NCBI GenBank assembly: GCA_030829955.1
Contig: JAURNY010000013.1
Location: forward strand, 1 to 53,351
DNA length: 53,351 nt
Direction: 5' to 3'
Origin: Gammaproteobacteria bacterium
GTDB lineage: Bacteria > Pseudomonadota > Gammaproteobacteria > Eutrophobiales > Eutrophobiaceae
The notes under the pieces are model-generated. The model was not told where the DNA came from and did not search any database. It saw only the letters and a list, made by a program, of their open reading frames with translations. Made by a program: the position numbers and the translations under genes. Of this stretch, positions 30,240-39,685 are shown in pieces (position 1 is the first letter of the stretch; each line of letters begins with the position of its first letter).

Positions 30240-31055
30240 TTAGTTCAATTTTCTATGTTTCAAGGCTGGAAACAATTTTCTAGTGTGTTTTTGCTTTTTC
30301 AAATCGATGGTTGCGGTTGCTATACCAGGACCGCATTCTACGCAATCTAGTATATTGCCCCAGGGATCAACAATCATACTATGCCCCCATGTAGCTCGAC
30401 CATTTGCATGTATGCCTCCCTGATTTGATGCAATTACGTAGCATAAGTTCTCTATTGCCCGAGAGCGTAATAACACTTCCCAATGTGCCTCACCTGTTGT
30501 CGCGGTGAAGGCAGAAGGTGCTGTGAGAAGTTGAATATTGTCTTTAAGCATGCCTCGATACAATTCGGGAAAGCGTAAATCGTAGCAAACCGATAAGCCA
30601 ACATTTCCTATCTCTGTGTTAGCGACGACAGGTTCTGTACCTGCTTCAAAGGTTGCAGACTCTTTATACACTTCCTCATCGTCTTCATTGACCATTACAT
30701 CAAACAAATGAATCTTGTTGTAATGCGCAAAGCACCGGCCATCAGGTGAAAATAACAAACTGGCAGCATAGACTTTCAGTGGATCTTGGCTTTTTAACGG
30801 GATTGTTCCTCCGAGTAACCATATTTGATTGGAACTAGCCTGCTCACTCAGAAAGGATTGAATTTTACCTTCACCATATTCCTCGGATATTGCCAGACGT
30901 GCTTCGTCCGTTTTGCCCATTAACGAGAAATTTTCCGGCAAAGTGATAAATTTGGCCTTTTTGCGTACGGCATCATCTATCAGATTTTTGGCATTTTGGA
31001 GATTATCCTCAAGTTGATCGCTTGAGACCATTTGAATAGCAGCAACAGTAATCAT
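30240..31055 (-). CDS. Carbon-nitrogen hydrolase (Nit1/nitrilase superfamily)
   Basis: This 271-residue hydrolase has the Glu-Lys-Cys catalytic triad: Glu41 in LPENFSLMG, Lys in YNKIHLFDV, and Cys in LSVCYDLRFPELYRG. Members of this branch act as deaminated-glutathione amidases. The start at ATG 31055 gives a normal N-terminus (MITVAAIQM); the frame runs 120 bp further upstream but that part is unlike the family. It is co-transcribed with tldD (10 bp gap) and diverges from alaC (124 bp). Confidence 0.9.
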   Translation of the reverse strand: MITVAAIQMVSSDQLEDNLQNAKNLIDDAVRKKAKFITLPENFSLMGKTDEARLAISEEYGEGKIQSFLSEQASSNQIWLLGGTIPLKSQDPLKVYAASLLFSPDGRCFAHYNKIHLFDVMVNEDDEEVYKESATFEAGTEPVVANTEIGNVGLSVCYDLRFPELYRGMLKDNIQLLTAPSAFTATTGEAHWEVLLRSRAIENLCYVIASNQGGIHANGRATWGHSMIVDPWGNILDCVECGPGIATATIDLKKQKHTRKLFPALKHRKLN

Positions 31056-31179
31056 GTAGCGATTATACGCGACATAAAAAGCTGCGAATAGCATGCTTTT
31101 TTTGCTAAAAAAGCATGGATAGTGACTGACGCAATAGTTTGAATATCGTATACTCCCGCTTTTTTTGAGAAGCATTACT

Positions 31180-32382
31180 TTGAACGAAGAATTTGCACGA
31201 ATAAACCGATTACCCCCTTACGTCTTCAACATTGTCAACGAGTTGAAGATGGATGCGCGTCATCGCGGTGAAGATATTATTGATTTTGGTATGGGCAACC
31301 CTGATCAGCCAACACCGAAACACATCGTTGATAAACTGGTTGAAGCCTCGCAACGTGATAATACCCATGGTTACTCAATATCTCGTGGTATTCCACGCTT
31401 ACGCAGGGCGATATGTAACTGGTATAAAACCCGTTTTGATGTAGACCTAGATCCGGAAACGGAAGCCATTGTCACTTTGGGTTCAAAAGAAGGTTTGGCG
31501 CATCTTGCCATGGCAGTTGTGGATAAAGGTGATGCGGTATTAGTACCTAACCCTGCTTATCCGATTCATCCATTTGGCTTTGTCATTGCTGGTGCCGATG
31601 TTCGACATGTGCCTATTGGTCCCGGTATCGATTTCTTTGAAGAATTGCAAAAAGCGATTCGTGATTGCTGGCCCAAGCCAAAAATGTTGTTAATTAATTT
31701 TCCGGCGAACCCAACAGCACAATGCGTTGATCTTGAGTTTTTTGAAAAGATTATCAATATTGCCAGAGAACATCAGATTTGGGTGGTACAGGATTTAGCC
31801 TATGCTGATATTGTGTTTGATGGTTATAAAGCACCATCAATATTGCAAGTGCCTGGCGCGAAAGATGTTGCTGTAGAGTTTTTCTCTATGTCGAAAAGCT
31901 ACAACATGCCGGGATGGCGTGTTGGTTTTATGGTGGGCAATCCTACGCTTGTACATGCATTGACACGCATGAAGTCATATTTGGATTATGGTACGTTTAC
32001 TCCGATACAAATTGCCGCTATTACTGCTCTTGAAGAAGATCAACAATGTGTCAGAGATATCTGTGACATGTATAAAAATCGCCGCGATGTACTATGTCAG
32101 GGGCTGAATGCAGCCGGATGGGAAGTGGAAAGTCCAAAAGGCACAATGTTTGTATGGGCTCCGATTCCTGAACAATATAAAAAATTGGGTTCTCTTGAAT
32201 TCTCTAAAAAACTATTGCTTGAAGCAAAAGTAGCAGCATCACCGGGAATTGGTTTTGGTAGTTACGGTGATCAGTTTCTGCGTTTTGCCTTGATCGAAAA
32301 TGAACATAGAACGCGCCAGGCTTTGCGTAATATTCGGGCAATGTTGCGTGAAGAAAAAGTTGAGAACACAAGTATTGCTTAA
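31180..32382 (+). CDS. alaC: Alanine transaminase (class I/II aminotransferase)
   Basis: This 400-residue PLP enzyme has the PLP lysine in [19 protein letters not shown], plus [17 protein letters not shown] and [12 protein letters not shown], all matching AlaC. No ATG is available at the right place. TTG at 31180 is preferred, with GAGAAG about 6 bp upstream and a start at [16 protein letters not shown]. Another in-frame TTG at 31165 lacks a ribosome site. It precedes hom and thrC on the same strand, a common order in this group, although the 55 bp gap does not show whether they share a transcript. Confidence 0.92.
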   Translation: MNEEFARINRLPPYVFNIVNELKMDARHRGEDIIDFGMGNPDQPTPKHIVDKLVEASQRDNTHGYSISRGIPRLRRAICNWYKTRFDVDLDPETEAIVTLGSKEGLAHLAMAVVDKGDAVLVPNPAYPIHPFGFVIAGADVRHVPIGPGIDFFEELQKAIRDCWPKPKMLLINFPANPTAQCVDLEFFEKIINIAREHQIWVVQDLAYADIVFDGYKAPSILQVPGAKDVAVEFFSMSKSYNMPGWRVGFMVGNPTLVHALTRMKSYLDYGTFTPIQIAAITALEEDQQCVRDICDMYKNRRDVLCQGLNAAGWEVESPKGTMFVWAPIPEQYKKLGSLEFSKKLLLEAKVAASPGIGFGSYGDQFLRFALIENEHRTRQALRNIRAMLREEKVENTSIA

Positions 32383-32437
32383 TCATTCCCTTATCGGGAA
32401 CAACAATAATACGATCTAGTTAAAATAATTATTAATT

Positions 32438-33751
32438 ATGAAACCAGTTAATTTAGGCCTATTAGGGCTTGGAACCGTTGGCGGAGGCACAGTCAGTGTT
32501 CTTACACGTAATGCCGAAGAAATATCACGTCGAGCAGGTCGAGGTATTCAGATAACGCATGCGGCAGCAAAGGCATTTGATAAAAACAAGATTCAAGGGC
32601 TGGAGAAAATCAAAACGATTAGTGATGACGCATTTGCTGTTGTTAATGACCCAGAAGTCGATATTGTCATTGAACTAATTGGCGGATATTCACCAGCCAA
32701 GGAACTTGTATTAACTGCGATAGAAAATGGCAAACATGTCGTTACCGCAAACAAGGCACTCATTGCCATGCATGGCAATGAAATTTTTACTGCTGCACAA
32801 AAGAAAGGTGTGACGGTTGCTTTTGAAGCGGCGGTTGCTGGTGGCATTCCTATTATCAAGGCAGTTAGAGAAGGACTGGCTGCAAATCAGATTGAATGGA
32901 TTGCCGGCATAATTAATGGTACTGGCAACTTTATTTTGACTGAAATGCGCGATAAGGGTCGTGACTTTGATAGCGTACTTAAAGAAGCACAGGAATTAGG
33001 TTATGCCGAAGCTGATCCAACCTTTGACGTTGAAGGTATTGATGCCGCACATAAATTAACTATTTTGGGTTCAATAGCATTTGGTATGCCATTACAGTTT
33101 GATAAAACCTACACCGAAGGTATAAGTAAGATCGAACCTCAAGATGTGGTTTATGCAAGTGAACTAGGTTATCGCATTAAACACATTGGCATAACTCGTA
33201 AAACTGATGCCGGTATTGAACTGCGTGTTCATCCAACGATGATTCCTGAGCGCAGACTGATTGCGAATGTGGATGGCGTTATGAATGCTGTCCTTGTTAA
33301 ATGTGATGCTGTTGGTCCAACACTTTATTATGGTGCCGGTGCAGGATCAGAACCAACAGCTTCTGCAGTCGTTGCTGATGTGATTGATGTTGTCAGGGCT
33401 TTAACAACAGATCCTGAAAATAGGGTTCCTCATTTAGCTTTTCAACCGGATGCTTTATCGGATATTGATATTCTGCCTATGGAAGAGGTTGAAACGGCAT
33501 ATTACCTAAGACTGAAAGTGGTTGATAAACCTGGCGTGTTAGCAGAAGTGACACGAATTCTTGGTGATGCCGGAATTAGTATAGAAGCAATACTGCAAAA
33601 AGAGAGTGATGACGATAATCTGACCGTCTCTGTAATTATTCTTACTCAACGAGTAAAAGAAAAATACATGAATGAATCAATTGAAAAGATCGAAGCGAAT
33701 GACAACATTCAGGATAAAGTTATTCGTATCCGCGTTGAGACCATGAAATAA
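32438..33751 (+). CDS. hom: Homoserine dehydrogenase
   Basis: This 437-residue enzyme reduces aspartate semialdehyde to homoserine, the branch point for threonine and methionine (metA is also in this window). The N-terminus is NAD(P)-binding with GLLGLGTVGGGTV. The catalytic region has AFEAAVAGGIPIIKAVREGL, IINGTGNFILTEM and EAQELGYAEADPTFDVEG. A C-terminal ACT domain (about residues 350-420, VVDKPGVLAEVTRILGDAGI) suggests feedback control by threonine. thrC follows after 23 bp. Confidence 0.97.
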   Translation: MKPVNLGLLGLGTVGGGTVSVLTRNAEEISRRAGRGIQITHAAAKAFDKNKIQGLEKIKTISDDAFAVVNDPEVDIVIELIGGYSPAKELVLTAIENGKHVVTANKALIAMHGNEIFTAAQKKGVTVAFEAAVAGGIPIIKAVREGLAANQIEWIAGIINGTGNFILTEMRDKGRDFDSVLKEAQELGYAEADPTFDVEGIDAAHKLTILGSIAFGMPLQFDKTYTEGISKIEPQDVVYASELGYRIKHIGITRKTDAGIELRVHPTMIPERRLIANVDGVMNAVLVKCDAVGPTLYYGAGAGSEPTASAVVADVIDVVRALTTDPENRVPHLAFQPDALSDIDILPMEEVETAYYLRLKVVDKPGVLAEVTRILGDAGISIEAILQKESDDDNLTVSVIILTQRVKEKYMNESIEKIEANDNIQDKVIRIRVETMK

Positions 33752-33774
33752 AATATCATTAAAGAGCAGTTATT

Positions 33775-34917
33775 ATGAGTTTTAGACAGCGTTATACAGG
33801 ATTGATTGAATACTATCGTGACAGATTGCCTGTGCATGACGACACCCGTATTATTAGTCTTGGTGAGGGAAACACTCCTTTGATCAAATTACATAATATT
33901 CCTGATTTATTGGGTAAATCGGTTGATATCTATGTTAAGTATGAGGGTTTAAATCCTACCGGCTCATTTAAAGACCGTGGTATGGCCATGGCAGTTACGC
34001 AGGCTGTTAATGAGGGCGCCAAGGCAATTATTTGTGCTTCAACAGGTAATACGTCTGCATCAGCAGCTGCTTATGCGGCACGAGCAGGCATTATAGCATT
34101 TGTATTGATACCTGATGGCAAGATTGCGCAAGGAAAATTGGCCCAAGCAATGATTGAAGGTGCAATCGTAATTCAAATTAAAGGTAACTTTGATGATGGC
34201 ATGCGTTTAGTCAAAGAAGTTGCTGAACATTCGCCGGTAACGATCGTAAATTCAATCAATCCTTATCGTTTGCAAGGTCAGAAGACAGCAGCTTTTGAAA
34301 TTATTGAAGAATTAGGGCGTGCACCGGATTATCACTGCTTGCCTGTTGGTAATGCTGGTAATATCACGGCGCATTGGATTGGCTATTCAGAATATGCCTG
34401 TCAGGGTGAGCAAAAAGTGACTCAGGCATGTGCGTTTTGTAACGGTAATTGTCGTTATGCAGGTGGTGCGATAGTGGGAACTCGTCCAAAGATGGTGGGC
34501 TATCAAGCAAGTGGTTCCGCACCGTTTATGCGTGGTGAAATGGTTGATGACCCCGAGACATTAGCTACTGCAATACGTATTGGTTATCCTCAATCGTGGG
34601 ATTATGCCTGGAAAGTACAAGAAGAATCACAAGGCTGGTTTGATGAATGTGGTGATGACGAAATACTTGCCGCACAGAAACTGTTAGCAGAAAAAGAAGG
34701 TATATTTTGTGAACCGGCTTCAGCAACTTCACTTGCTGGTGCCATGCGGGATATTCAATCTGGCAAGATTCCTGAAAATAGTTGTGTCGTATGTACCTTA
34801 ACCGGTCATGGTTTAAAAGATCCTGATACGGCAGTAAAACAGAGTAGTGGTCCGGTGATCAAGATCGATGCAACACTGGATGAAGTTAAAAAGGCAATAC
34901 TCGACAATATTGAGTAA
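33775..34917 (+). CDS. thrC: Threonine synthase with cysteine-containing insertion
   Basis: This 380-residue PLP enzyme converts O-phosphohomoserine to threonine. The PLP lysine is in PTGSFKDRGMAMAV, the phosphate loop is GNAGNITAHW, and there is a late TLTGHGLKDPD. Between GNAGNIT and the MVGYQASGSAPFMRG block lies an extra stretch of about 20 residues with the cysteines ACAFCNGNCRYAGG (CxxCxxxC), absent from many threonine synthases. It resembles variants I recall from other gammaproteobacteria. A metal or redox role for the cysteines is not established. It lies 23 bp after hom. Confidence 0.95.
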   Translation: MSFRQRYTGLIEYYRDRLPVHDDTRIISLGEGNTPLIKLHNIPDLLGKSVDIYVKYEGLNPTGSFKDRGMAMAVTQAVNEGAKAIICASTGNTSASAAAYAARAGIIAFVLIPDGKIAQGKLAQAMIEGAIVIQIKGNFDDGMRLVKEVAEHSPVTIVNSINPYRLQGQKTAAFEIIEELGRAPDYHCLPVGNAGNITAHWIGYSEYACQGEQKVTQACAFCNGNCRYAGGAIVGTRPKMVGYQASGSAPFMRGEMVDDPETLATAIRIGYPQSWDYAWKVQEESQGWFDECGDDEILAAQKLLAEKEGIFCEPASATSLAGAMRDIQSGKIPENSCVVCTLTGHGLKDPDTAVKQSSGPVIKIDATLDEVKKAILDNIE

Positions 34918-34919
34918 AT

Positions 34920-34954
34920 AAACTCATCAGTGAATATCTCAAACTGATAAGTTT
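34920..34954 (+). terminator. Hairpin after thrC (possible terminator)
   Basis: Near-perfect 12-base arms, AAACTCATCAGT (34920-34931) and ACTGATAAGTTT (34943-34954), surround an 11-base loop directly after the thrC stop. No clear T run follows, so it may be a weak terminator or a transcript-end stabiliser rather than a classic terminator. Confidence 0.5.
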
Positions 34955-35001
34955 ATGGTGTTAACGTAAACTTGAGTGGGAGTTGAAATAAAGCATTTAG
35001 C

Positions 35002-36030
35002 ATGCGTTCACTGACACTTTATATCCCCGGTTTATTTGGGCCTGATACATCATTTCAAGCTGATGAATTGCCTGATCTCCCTTCGCTTAGTTGGCTTTTA
35101 ACGCGCGCAGAGATTGAAAAGGTTAACACCTTGAGTCCCAGTACGAGACTATGCAATTTGTTTGGATTGCATTCAGATGCAGAAGAAGACTTGCCTATCG
35201 CTGCAATTTCCCGTTTAAGTGATGATAACCAGCCACCGGAAGGTATGTGGTTAAGAGCCGATCCTGTGCATGTTAGTGTTGATAGAGATGGTTTGATCTT
35301 GCTTGATTCAACACGCTTTCATCTATCGCAACATGATGCCTTATCATTAGCCGCGGAAGTTAATAGACTACTCGATGAACATGATATGGCATTAGAAGTG
35401 CCCGTGCCTTATCGTTGGTATTTAAAATTACCTGAAGCACAAAATCTAATAACGACACCGCTGGACATGGTCGTTGGTAAAGATGTAATGCCATATATGC
35501 CAAGGGGAGATGACCGGGTTAAATGGACTCAGCTATTAAATGAAATACAGATGTTATTGCATGACTCTGAGATAAATGCAGAGCGTGAAGTTCATAAACA
35601 ATTACCCGTAAATAGCCTATGGTTCTGGGGAATTGGCGAGCTTCCAACGGATTTGGAACGGTACTGGTCAAAAATATACAGTAACGATATGTTAACAAAA
35701 GGTTTAGCCATGGTGGCCGCTACACCATGTGATGAACTGAATAAACAGTTTCCATTTATAGATCCAAAACTAAACAGTTTCAAAATCCTGATCACATTTC
35801 AGCAATTACAAAAGTTTAATTATTATCATGACAGCGAAGGCTGGTTTGAAGCGCTGCTTGATTTGGAAAACAATTATCTGGCGCCTTTAAAATTAAATAT
35901 GAAGCGAGGTATGTTTGATGAAGTCATTATTCATACTGATAATCTGACCTTCAGATTAAGCAAAAATGCCAGATTCGTCTTTTGGAAACAAAAAGAAACA
36001 CTACATTCTATTAAGCAATTAATTCACTAA
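35002..36030 (+). CDS. RpfE-like conserved protein upstream of recJ
   Basis: This 342-residue protein begins RSLTLYIPGLFGPD and contains DEEDLPIAAISRL-like text (here AEEDLPIAAISRL), WLRADPVHVSVDRDGLIL, PYRWYLKLP and NSLWFWGIGELP. It belongs to a family found just upstream of recJ in several gammaproteobacteria, named RpfE in Xanthomonas and often annotated as phosphoglycerate-mutase-like or a regulatory protein. Its activity is unknown. There is no signal peptide or membrane helix. It ends 14 bp before recJ, indicating co-transcription. Confidence 0.75.
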   Translation: MRSLTLYIPGLFGPDTSFQADELPDLPSLSWLLTRAEIEKVNTLSPSTRLCNLFGLHSDAEEDLPIAAISRLSDDNQPPEGMWLRADPVHVSVDRDGLILLDSTRFHLSQHDALSLAAEVNRLLDEHDMALEVPVPYRWYLKLPEAQNLITTPLDMVVGKDVMPYMPRGDDRVKWTQLLNEIQMLLHDSEINAEREVHKQLPVNSLWFWGIGELPTDLERYWSKIYSNDMLTKGLAMVAATPCDELNKQFPFIDPKLNSFKILITFQQLQKFNYYHDSEGWFEALLDLENNYLAPLKLNMKRGMFDEVIIHTDNLTFRLSKNARFVFWKQKETLHSIKQLIH

Positions 36031-36044
36031 ATATTATTTATTTC

Positions 36045-37766
36045 ATGCAGATTGTCAGACGAGAAATTAATCAAGCTCATGAATTACCGGATAGCTTGCA
36101 CCCGGTATTAAAAAGAGTGTTTGCAGCAAGATCGATTAGTAATAGTGATGATATTGATTATTCATTAAAGGGGTTATTACCTTTTCATAATCTTAAAAAT
36201 ATTGAACAAGCTGTTATGTTGCTAACAGACTTGATTAAACAAAATAAGCGTCTATTGATTGTTGCTGATTTTGATGCCGATGGTGCAACAAGTTGTGCAT
36301 TGGCAATTCGGGGTTTGACCTCGCTGGGTTTAAACGATGTTACTTATGTAGTCCCGAACCGTTTTGAATATGGTTACGGTCTTTCACCGGAAATTGTTGA
36401 TGTAGCTCTGGAGTACGAACCGGATGTAATTATGACGGTTGATAATGGTATTTCCAGTGTGACTGGTGTTGACTATGCCAAACAGCAGGGGTTGGGTGTG
36501 CTAATCACGGATCATCATTTACCACCTGCTGAATTACCTAAAGCTGATGTAATTATTAATCCACAATTACCCGGGGATGATTTTGAGAGTAAAAATCTTG
36601 CGGGTGTTGGTGTTGTTTTTTATTTACTTATGGCATTACGGGCAAGTTTGCGCGAAGAAAACTGGTTTGAAGAACAAAACATTCCTTATCCAAATCTGGC
36701 ATTAATGCTGGATCTGGTTGCGTTAGGAACTGTAGCTGATGTTGTGCCATTGGATAAAAACAATCGCATTATGGTTGCCTATGGATTGCGTTTAATACAA
36801 GAGGGTAAATCTCTTCCTGGTATACAGGCGCTATTAACGATTGCCGGGAAACAAACTCAACGTATTAATGCTTCAACGCTTGGGTTTAATGTCGCCCCCA
36901 GGTTAAATGCAGCGGGTCGTTTAACTGATATGTCGCTTGGGATTGAATGCCTGTTAAGTAATAATCCTGAACAAGCGATGGAACATGCTAAACAACTCGA
37001 TGCATTAAACAAAGAACGACGACAGATACAGGATGAGATGCAAGCACAAGCGTTTATGCAGCTTGATTCTACTCTAGCTGAATTTGAGCAACAGAAATTG
37101 AATGGCTTATGTTTATATCATGTCGACTGGCATCAAGGCATTATTGGTATTCTGGCAGCTAAGGTAAAAGAACGCTTTAATCGCCCTGTAATTGCCTTTG
37201 CCAAAGACATAGATGGTAAATTAAAAGGGTCAGCACGTTCGATTTCGGGTTTACACATTCGTGATTTACTGGAAACGATGACGCTCAATAATCCTGATTT
37301 AATTTTGTCGTTTGGTGGTCATGCCATGGCGGCAGGTCTAAGCATTTACGAAGATCAACTTGCAGCGTTTAAACAAATATTTGAGGAATGTGTAAACACT
37401 GCACTTTCAGAGGAACAGATTAACAAAACATATTTATCTGATGGAGACTTGTCTGCAGACGATATGTCACTTTCTCTTGCCAGTGCAATTCAGGCTGCAG
37501 GTCCATGGGGGCAGGCATTTCCAGAGCCGTTGTTTGATGGCACATTCGATGTGTTGGATAAACGGGTAGTGGGTGGTAGTCATTTAAAAATGCGTTTGCA
37601 GATACCAGAAAACGAAAAGGCTATAGATGCCATTTGCTTTAACACGACCGATGATGCCTGGCCAGATGACACGAATAAGATACATGTTGTTTACAGGCTG
37701 GATATCAACGAATACCAAAATCGCGAAACTCTACAGCTCATTGTAGAACACATTGTTAATCAATAG
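36045..37766 (+). CDS. recJ: Single-stranded-DNA-specific exonuclease RecJ
   Basis: This 573-residue 5'-3' ssDNA exonuclease works in recombination and mismatch repair. It has the DHH phosphoesterase motifs VADFDADGATSCALAI, MTVDNGIS, ITDHHLPPAELP and DLVALGTVADVVPL, plus the DHHA1 domain with SFGGHAMAAG. Length is typical (577 in E. coli). It is downstream of the RpfE-like gene by 14 bp. Confidence 0.97.
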   Translation: MQIVRREINQAHELPDSLHPVLKRVFAARSISNSDDIDYSLKGLLPFHNLKNIEQAVMLLTDLIKQNKRLLIVADFDADGATSCALAIRGLTSLGLNDVTYVVPNRFEYGYGLSPEIVDVALEYEPDVIMTVDNGISSVTGVDYAKQQGLGVLITDHHLPPAELPKADVIINPQLPGDDFESKNLAGVGVVFYLLMALRASLREENWFEEQNIPYPNLALMLDLVALGTVADVVPLDKNNRIMVAYGLRLIQEGKSLPGIQALLTIAGKQTQRINASTLGFNVAPRLNAAGRLTDMSLGIECLLSNNPEQAMEHAKQLDALNKERRQIQDEMQAQAFMQLDSTLAEFEQQKLNGLCLYHVDWHQGIIGILAAKVKERFNRPVIAFAKDIDGKLKGSARSISGLHIRDLLETMTLNNPDLILSFGGHAMAAGLSIYEDQLAAFKQIFEECVNTALSEEQINKTYLSDGDLSADDMSLSLASAIQAAGPWGQAFPEPLFDGTFDVLDKRVVGGSHLKMRLQIPENEKAIDAICFNTTDDAWPDDTNKIHVVYRLDINEYQNRETLQLIVEHIVNQ

Positions 37767-37882
37767 CTTACCTTTTTATTTCACTGGGTTTTAACGGAAA
37801 ATTATCTAAAGTTTCTATTTTTTTTGCCGATATTCCTTTTTGCAAGTTATAGCTGTAGTTCTTTCAAGAACAGGATGGTTCG

Positions 37883-39610
37883 GTGAAAAAAAATATTAAA
37901 CATATTTTATATATAGAAAATGAACAGGAAGCTGCCTGGCAGCTTATTCATTCCCTGAAGAATGAGGGATTTGTCAATTATCAGGTTGATTGGGAAACAT
38001 CCTTGTCAGCTGCTATCGATAAACTTTCTCTTCAGCAATATGATGCGGTGTTGACCGATTTTCATTTATCTAATGATCCTGATACCAATATTGTTTCCAG
38101 TTTATTGGTGATAGATGAAGACTTACCTATCGTTGTACTTACCAATGATAAAGATCAAAATCTGGCATGTCGGGTTGTACAAAGTGGTGCAAAGGATTTT
38201 CTAAATAAAGCAACCTCCGATACCCGTCAAATTGTTTTGGCATTAGAGCGTGCTATACAACGTAAACTTATTGAACATCATCTGGCTTACTATGCTCAGG
38301 TGGATGATCTCACAGGCCTACCTAATCGTAATTTATTCAAGGAGAGATTGAGTCGGGCACTGATTCGTGCTGATCGAAATGAAAAGATCGTAGCATTAAT
38401 GATAATTGATATTGATCGTTTTAAGCATATTAATGATTCACTTGGGCATGAAGTAGGTGATGAATTATTACGTATTGTAGGGAAACGTCTATCTTATTGT
38501 GTTCGGGATGGTGATACTGTTGCGAGGCTTGGTGGTGATGAATTTACTATCTTATTGGAAGAAGTTACAAATATTGGGGATCCCTCTATTGTTGCTAATA
38601 GATTACTCGAAAGCATGATGTTGCCTATTGAGATCAATGGCAGCGAGCTTTTTGTAACGCTTAGTATAGGTATTACTTTATATCCAATAGATAATACGTG
38701 TATGCAATATTTGCTTCGTAATGCAGACAATGCAATGTACAGAGCTAAAGAAGGAGGTCGAAACTGTTATCGTTATTACACAACGGAAATGAATCGTGAT
38801 ATTGAAGATAGAATTCACCTTGAGAGTAAAATTAGACAAGCTCTAGCAAAAAATGAATTTGAATTACATTATCAGCCTAAATTTAATATTCATGATAAAC
38901 AATTAGTCGGTGCCGAAGCCTTATTGCGGTGGAACAATGAAGAAATAGGTAGTGTGTCGCCCACAAAATTTATTCCCATAGCAGAAGAAACAGGACTGAT
39001 CCAACCGATAACAGAATGGGTTGTATCCGAGGCGTGTCGACAAAATTCTGAATGGCAACTACAAGGCTACTCTCCTATTATTATGGCGATAAACCTGTCG
39101 CCAAAACAATTTAATCGAGTTGATATAGCTGATATTTTATTTCGACAAATAATATTTTCTGACCTTGCGCCAAAATATGTCGAACTTGAGATTACTGAAG
39201 GTGCATTAATGGAAGACATAAACCGAAGTCAGGAAATTTTAAAAGCATTAAAAGATCGTGGCATATGCATTTCAATAGATGATTTCGGCACCGGATATTC
39301 CTCATTGAATTATCTTAAAAAATTCCCGATAGATACATTAAAAATTGATCAATCTTTTGTCAGGGACATTATGGTTGATAATGATGATGCTGCTATTGTT
39401 TCTGCTGTTATCGCCATGGCAAAAAGTCTACGCCTAAATGTAATTGCTGAGGGTGTTGAAACAAAAGAACAGTTAAATTTTCTAGATTCGAAAGGTTGTT
39501 GCGAAGCTCAAGGCTATTTTCTGGGTAAGCCGGTTGCCGCAAAAGAGTTTAAATCACAGTTTCTCACTAAAAATGATAATAATATCTATGATATAGCCAG
39601 TAATGGCTAA
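37883..39610 (+). CDS. Response regulator with GGDEF and EAL domains (c-di-GMP metabolism)
   Basis: This 575-residue protein starts with GTG. It has three domains: a receiver domain (about 1-125) with acidic Glu12/Glu14, likely phospho-acceptor Asp59 in AVLTDFHL and Lys in FLNKATSD; a GGDEF diguanylate cyclase (about 140-300) with an intact RLGGDEF; and an EAL phosphodiesterase (about 315-565) with an intact AEALLRW, NLSPKQF and DDFGTGYSSL. Both catalytic sites look complete, so it could make or break c-di-GMP depending on phosphorylation. No histidine kinase gene is adjacent. It has its own 116 bp upstream gap. Confidence 0.93.
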   Translation: MKKNIKHILYIENEQEAAWQLIHSLKNEGFVNYQVDWETSLSAAIDKLSLQQYDAVLTDFHLSNDPDTNIVSSLLVIDEDLPIVVLTNDKDQNLACRVVQSGAKDFLNKATSDTRQIVLALERAIQRKLIEHHLAYYAQVDDLTGLPNRNLFKERLSRALIRADRNEKIVALMIIDIDRFKHINDSLGHEVGDELLRIVGKRLSYCVRDGDTVARLGGDEFTILLEEVTNIGDPSIVANRLLESMMLPIEINGSELFVTLSIGITLYPIDNTCMQYLLRNADNAMYRAKEGGRNCYRYYTTEMNRDIEDRIHLESKIRQALAKNEFELHYQPKFNIHDKQLVGAEALLRWNNEEIGSVSPTKFIPIAEETGLIQPITEWVVSEACRQNSEWQLQGYSPIIMAINLSPKQFNRVDIADILFRQIIFSDLAPKYVELEITEGALMEDINRSQEILKALKDRGICISIDDFGTGYSSLNYLKKFPIDTLKIDQSFVRDIMVDNDDAAIVSAVIAMAKSLRLNVIAEGVETKEQLNFLDSKGCCEAQGYFLGKPVAAKEFKSQFLTKNDNNIYDIASNG

Positions 39611-39685
39611 ATAAATCGTTTCTCAATTCACTTGTGCGTCAGCATCGGTTAGACTCACGCCTGATTTTTTAACCTAGAAGATTTC

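Noticed and set aside
32386-32400. TTCCC/GGGAA inverted repeat between alaC and hom as a terminator
   Set aside because: A five-base stem with no T run after it is too weak to support a call.
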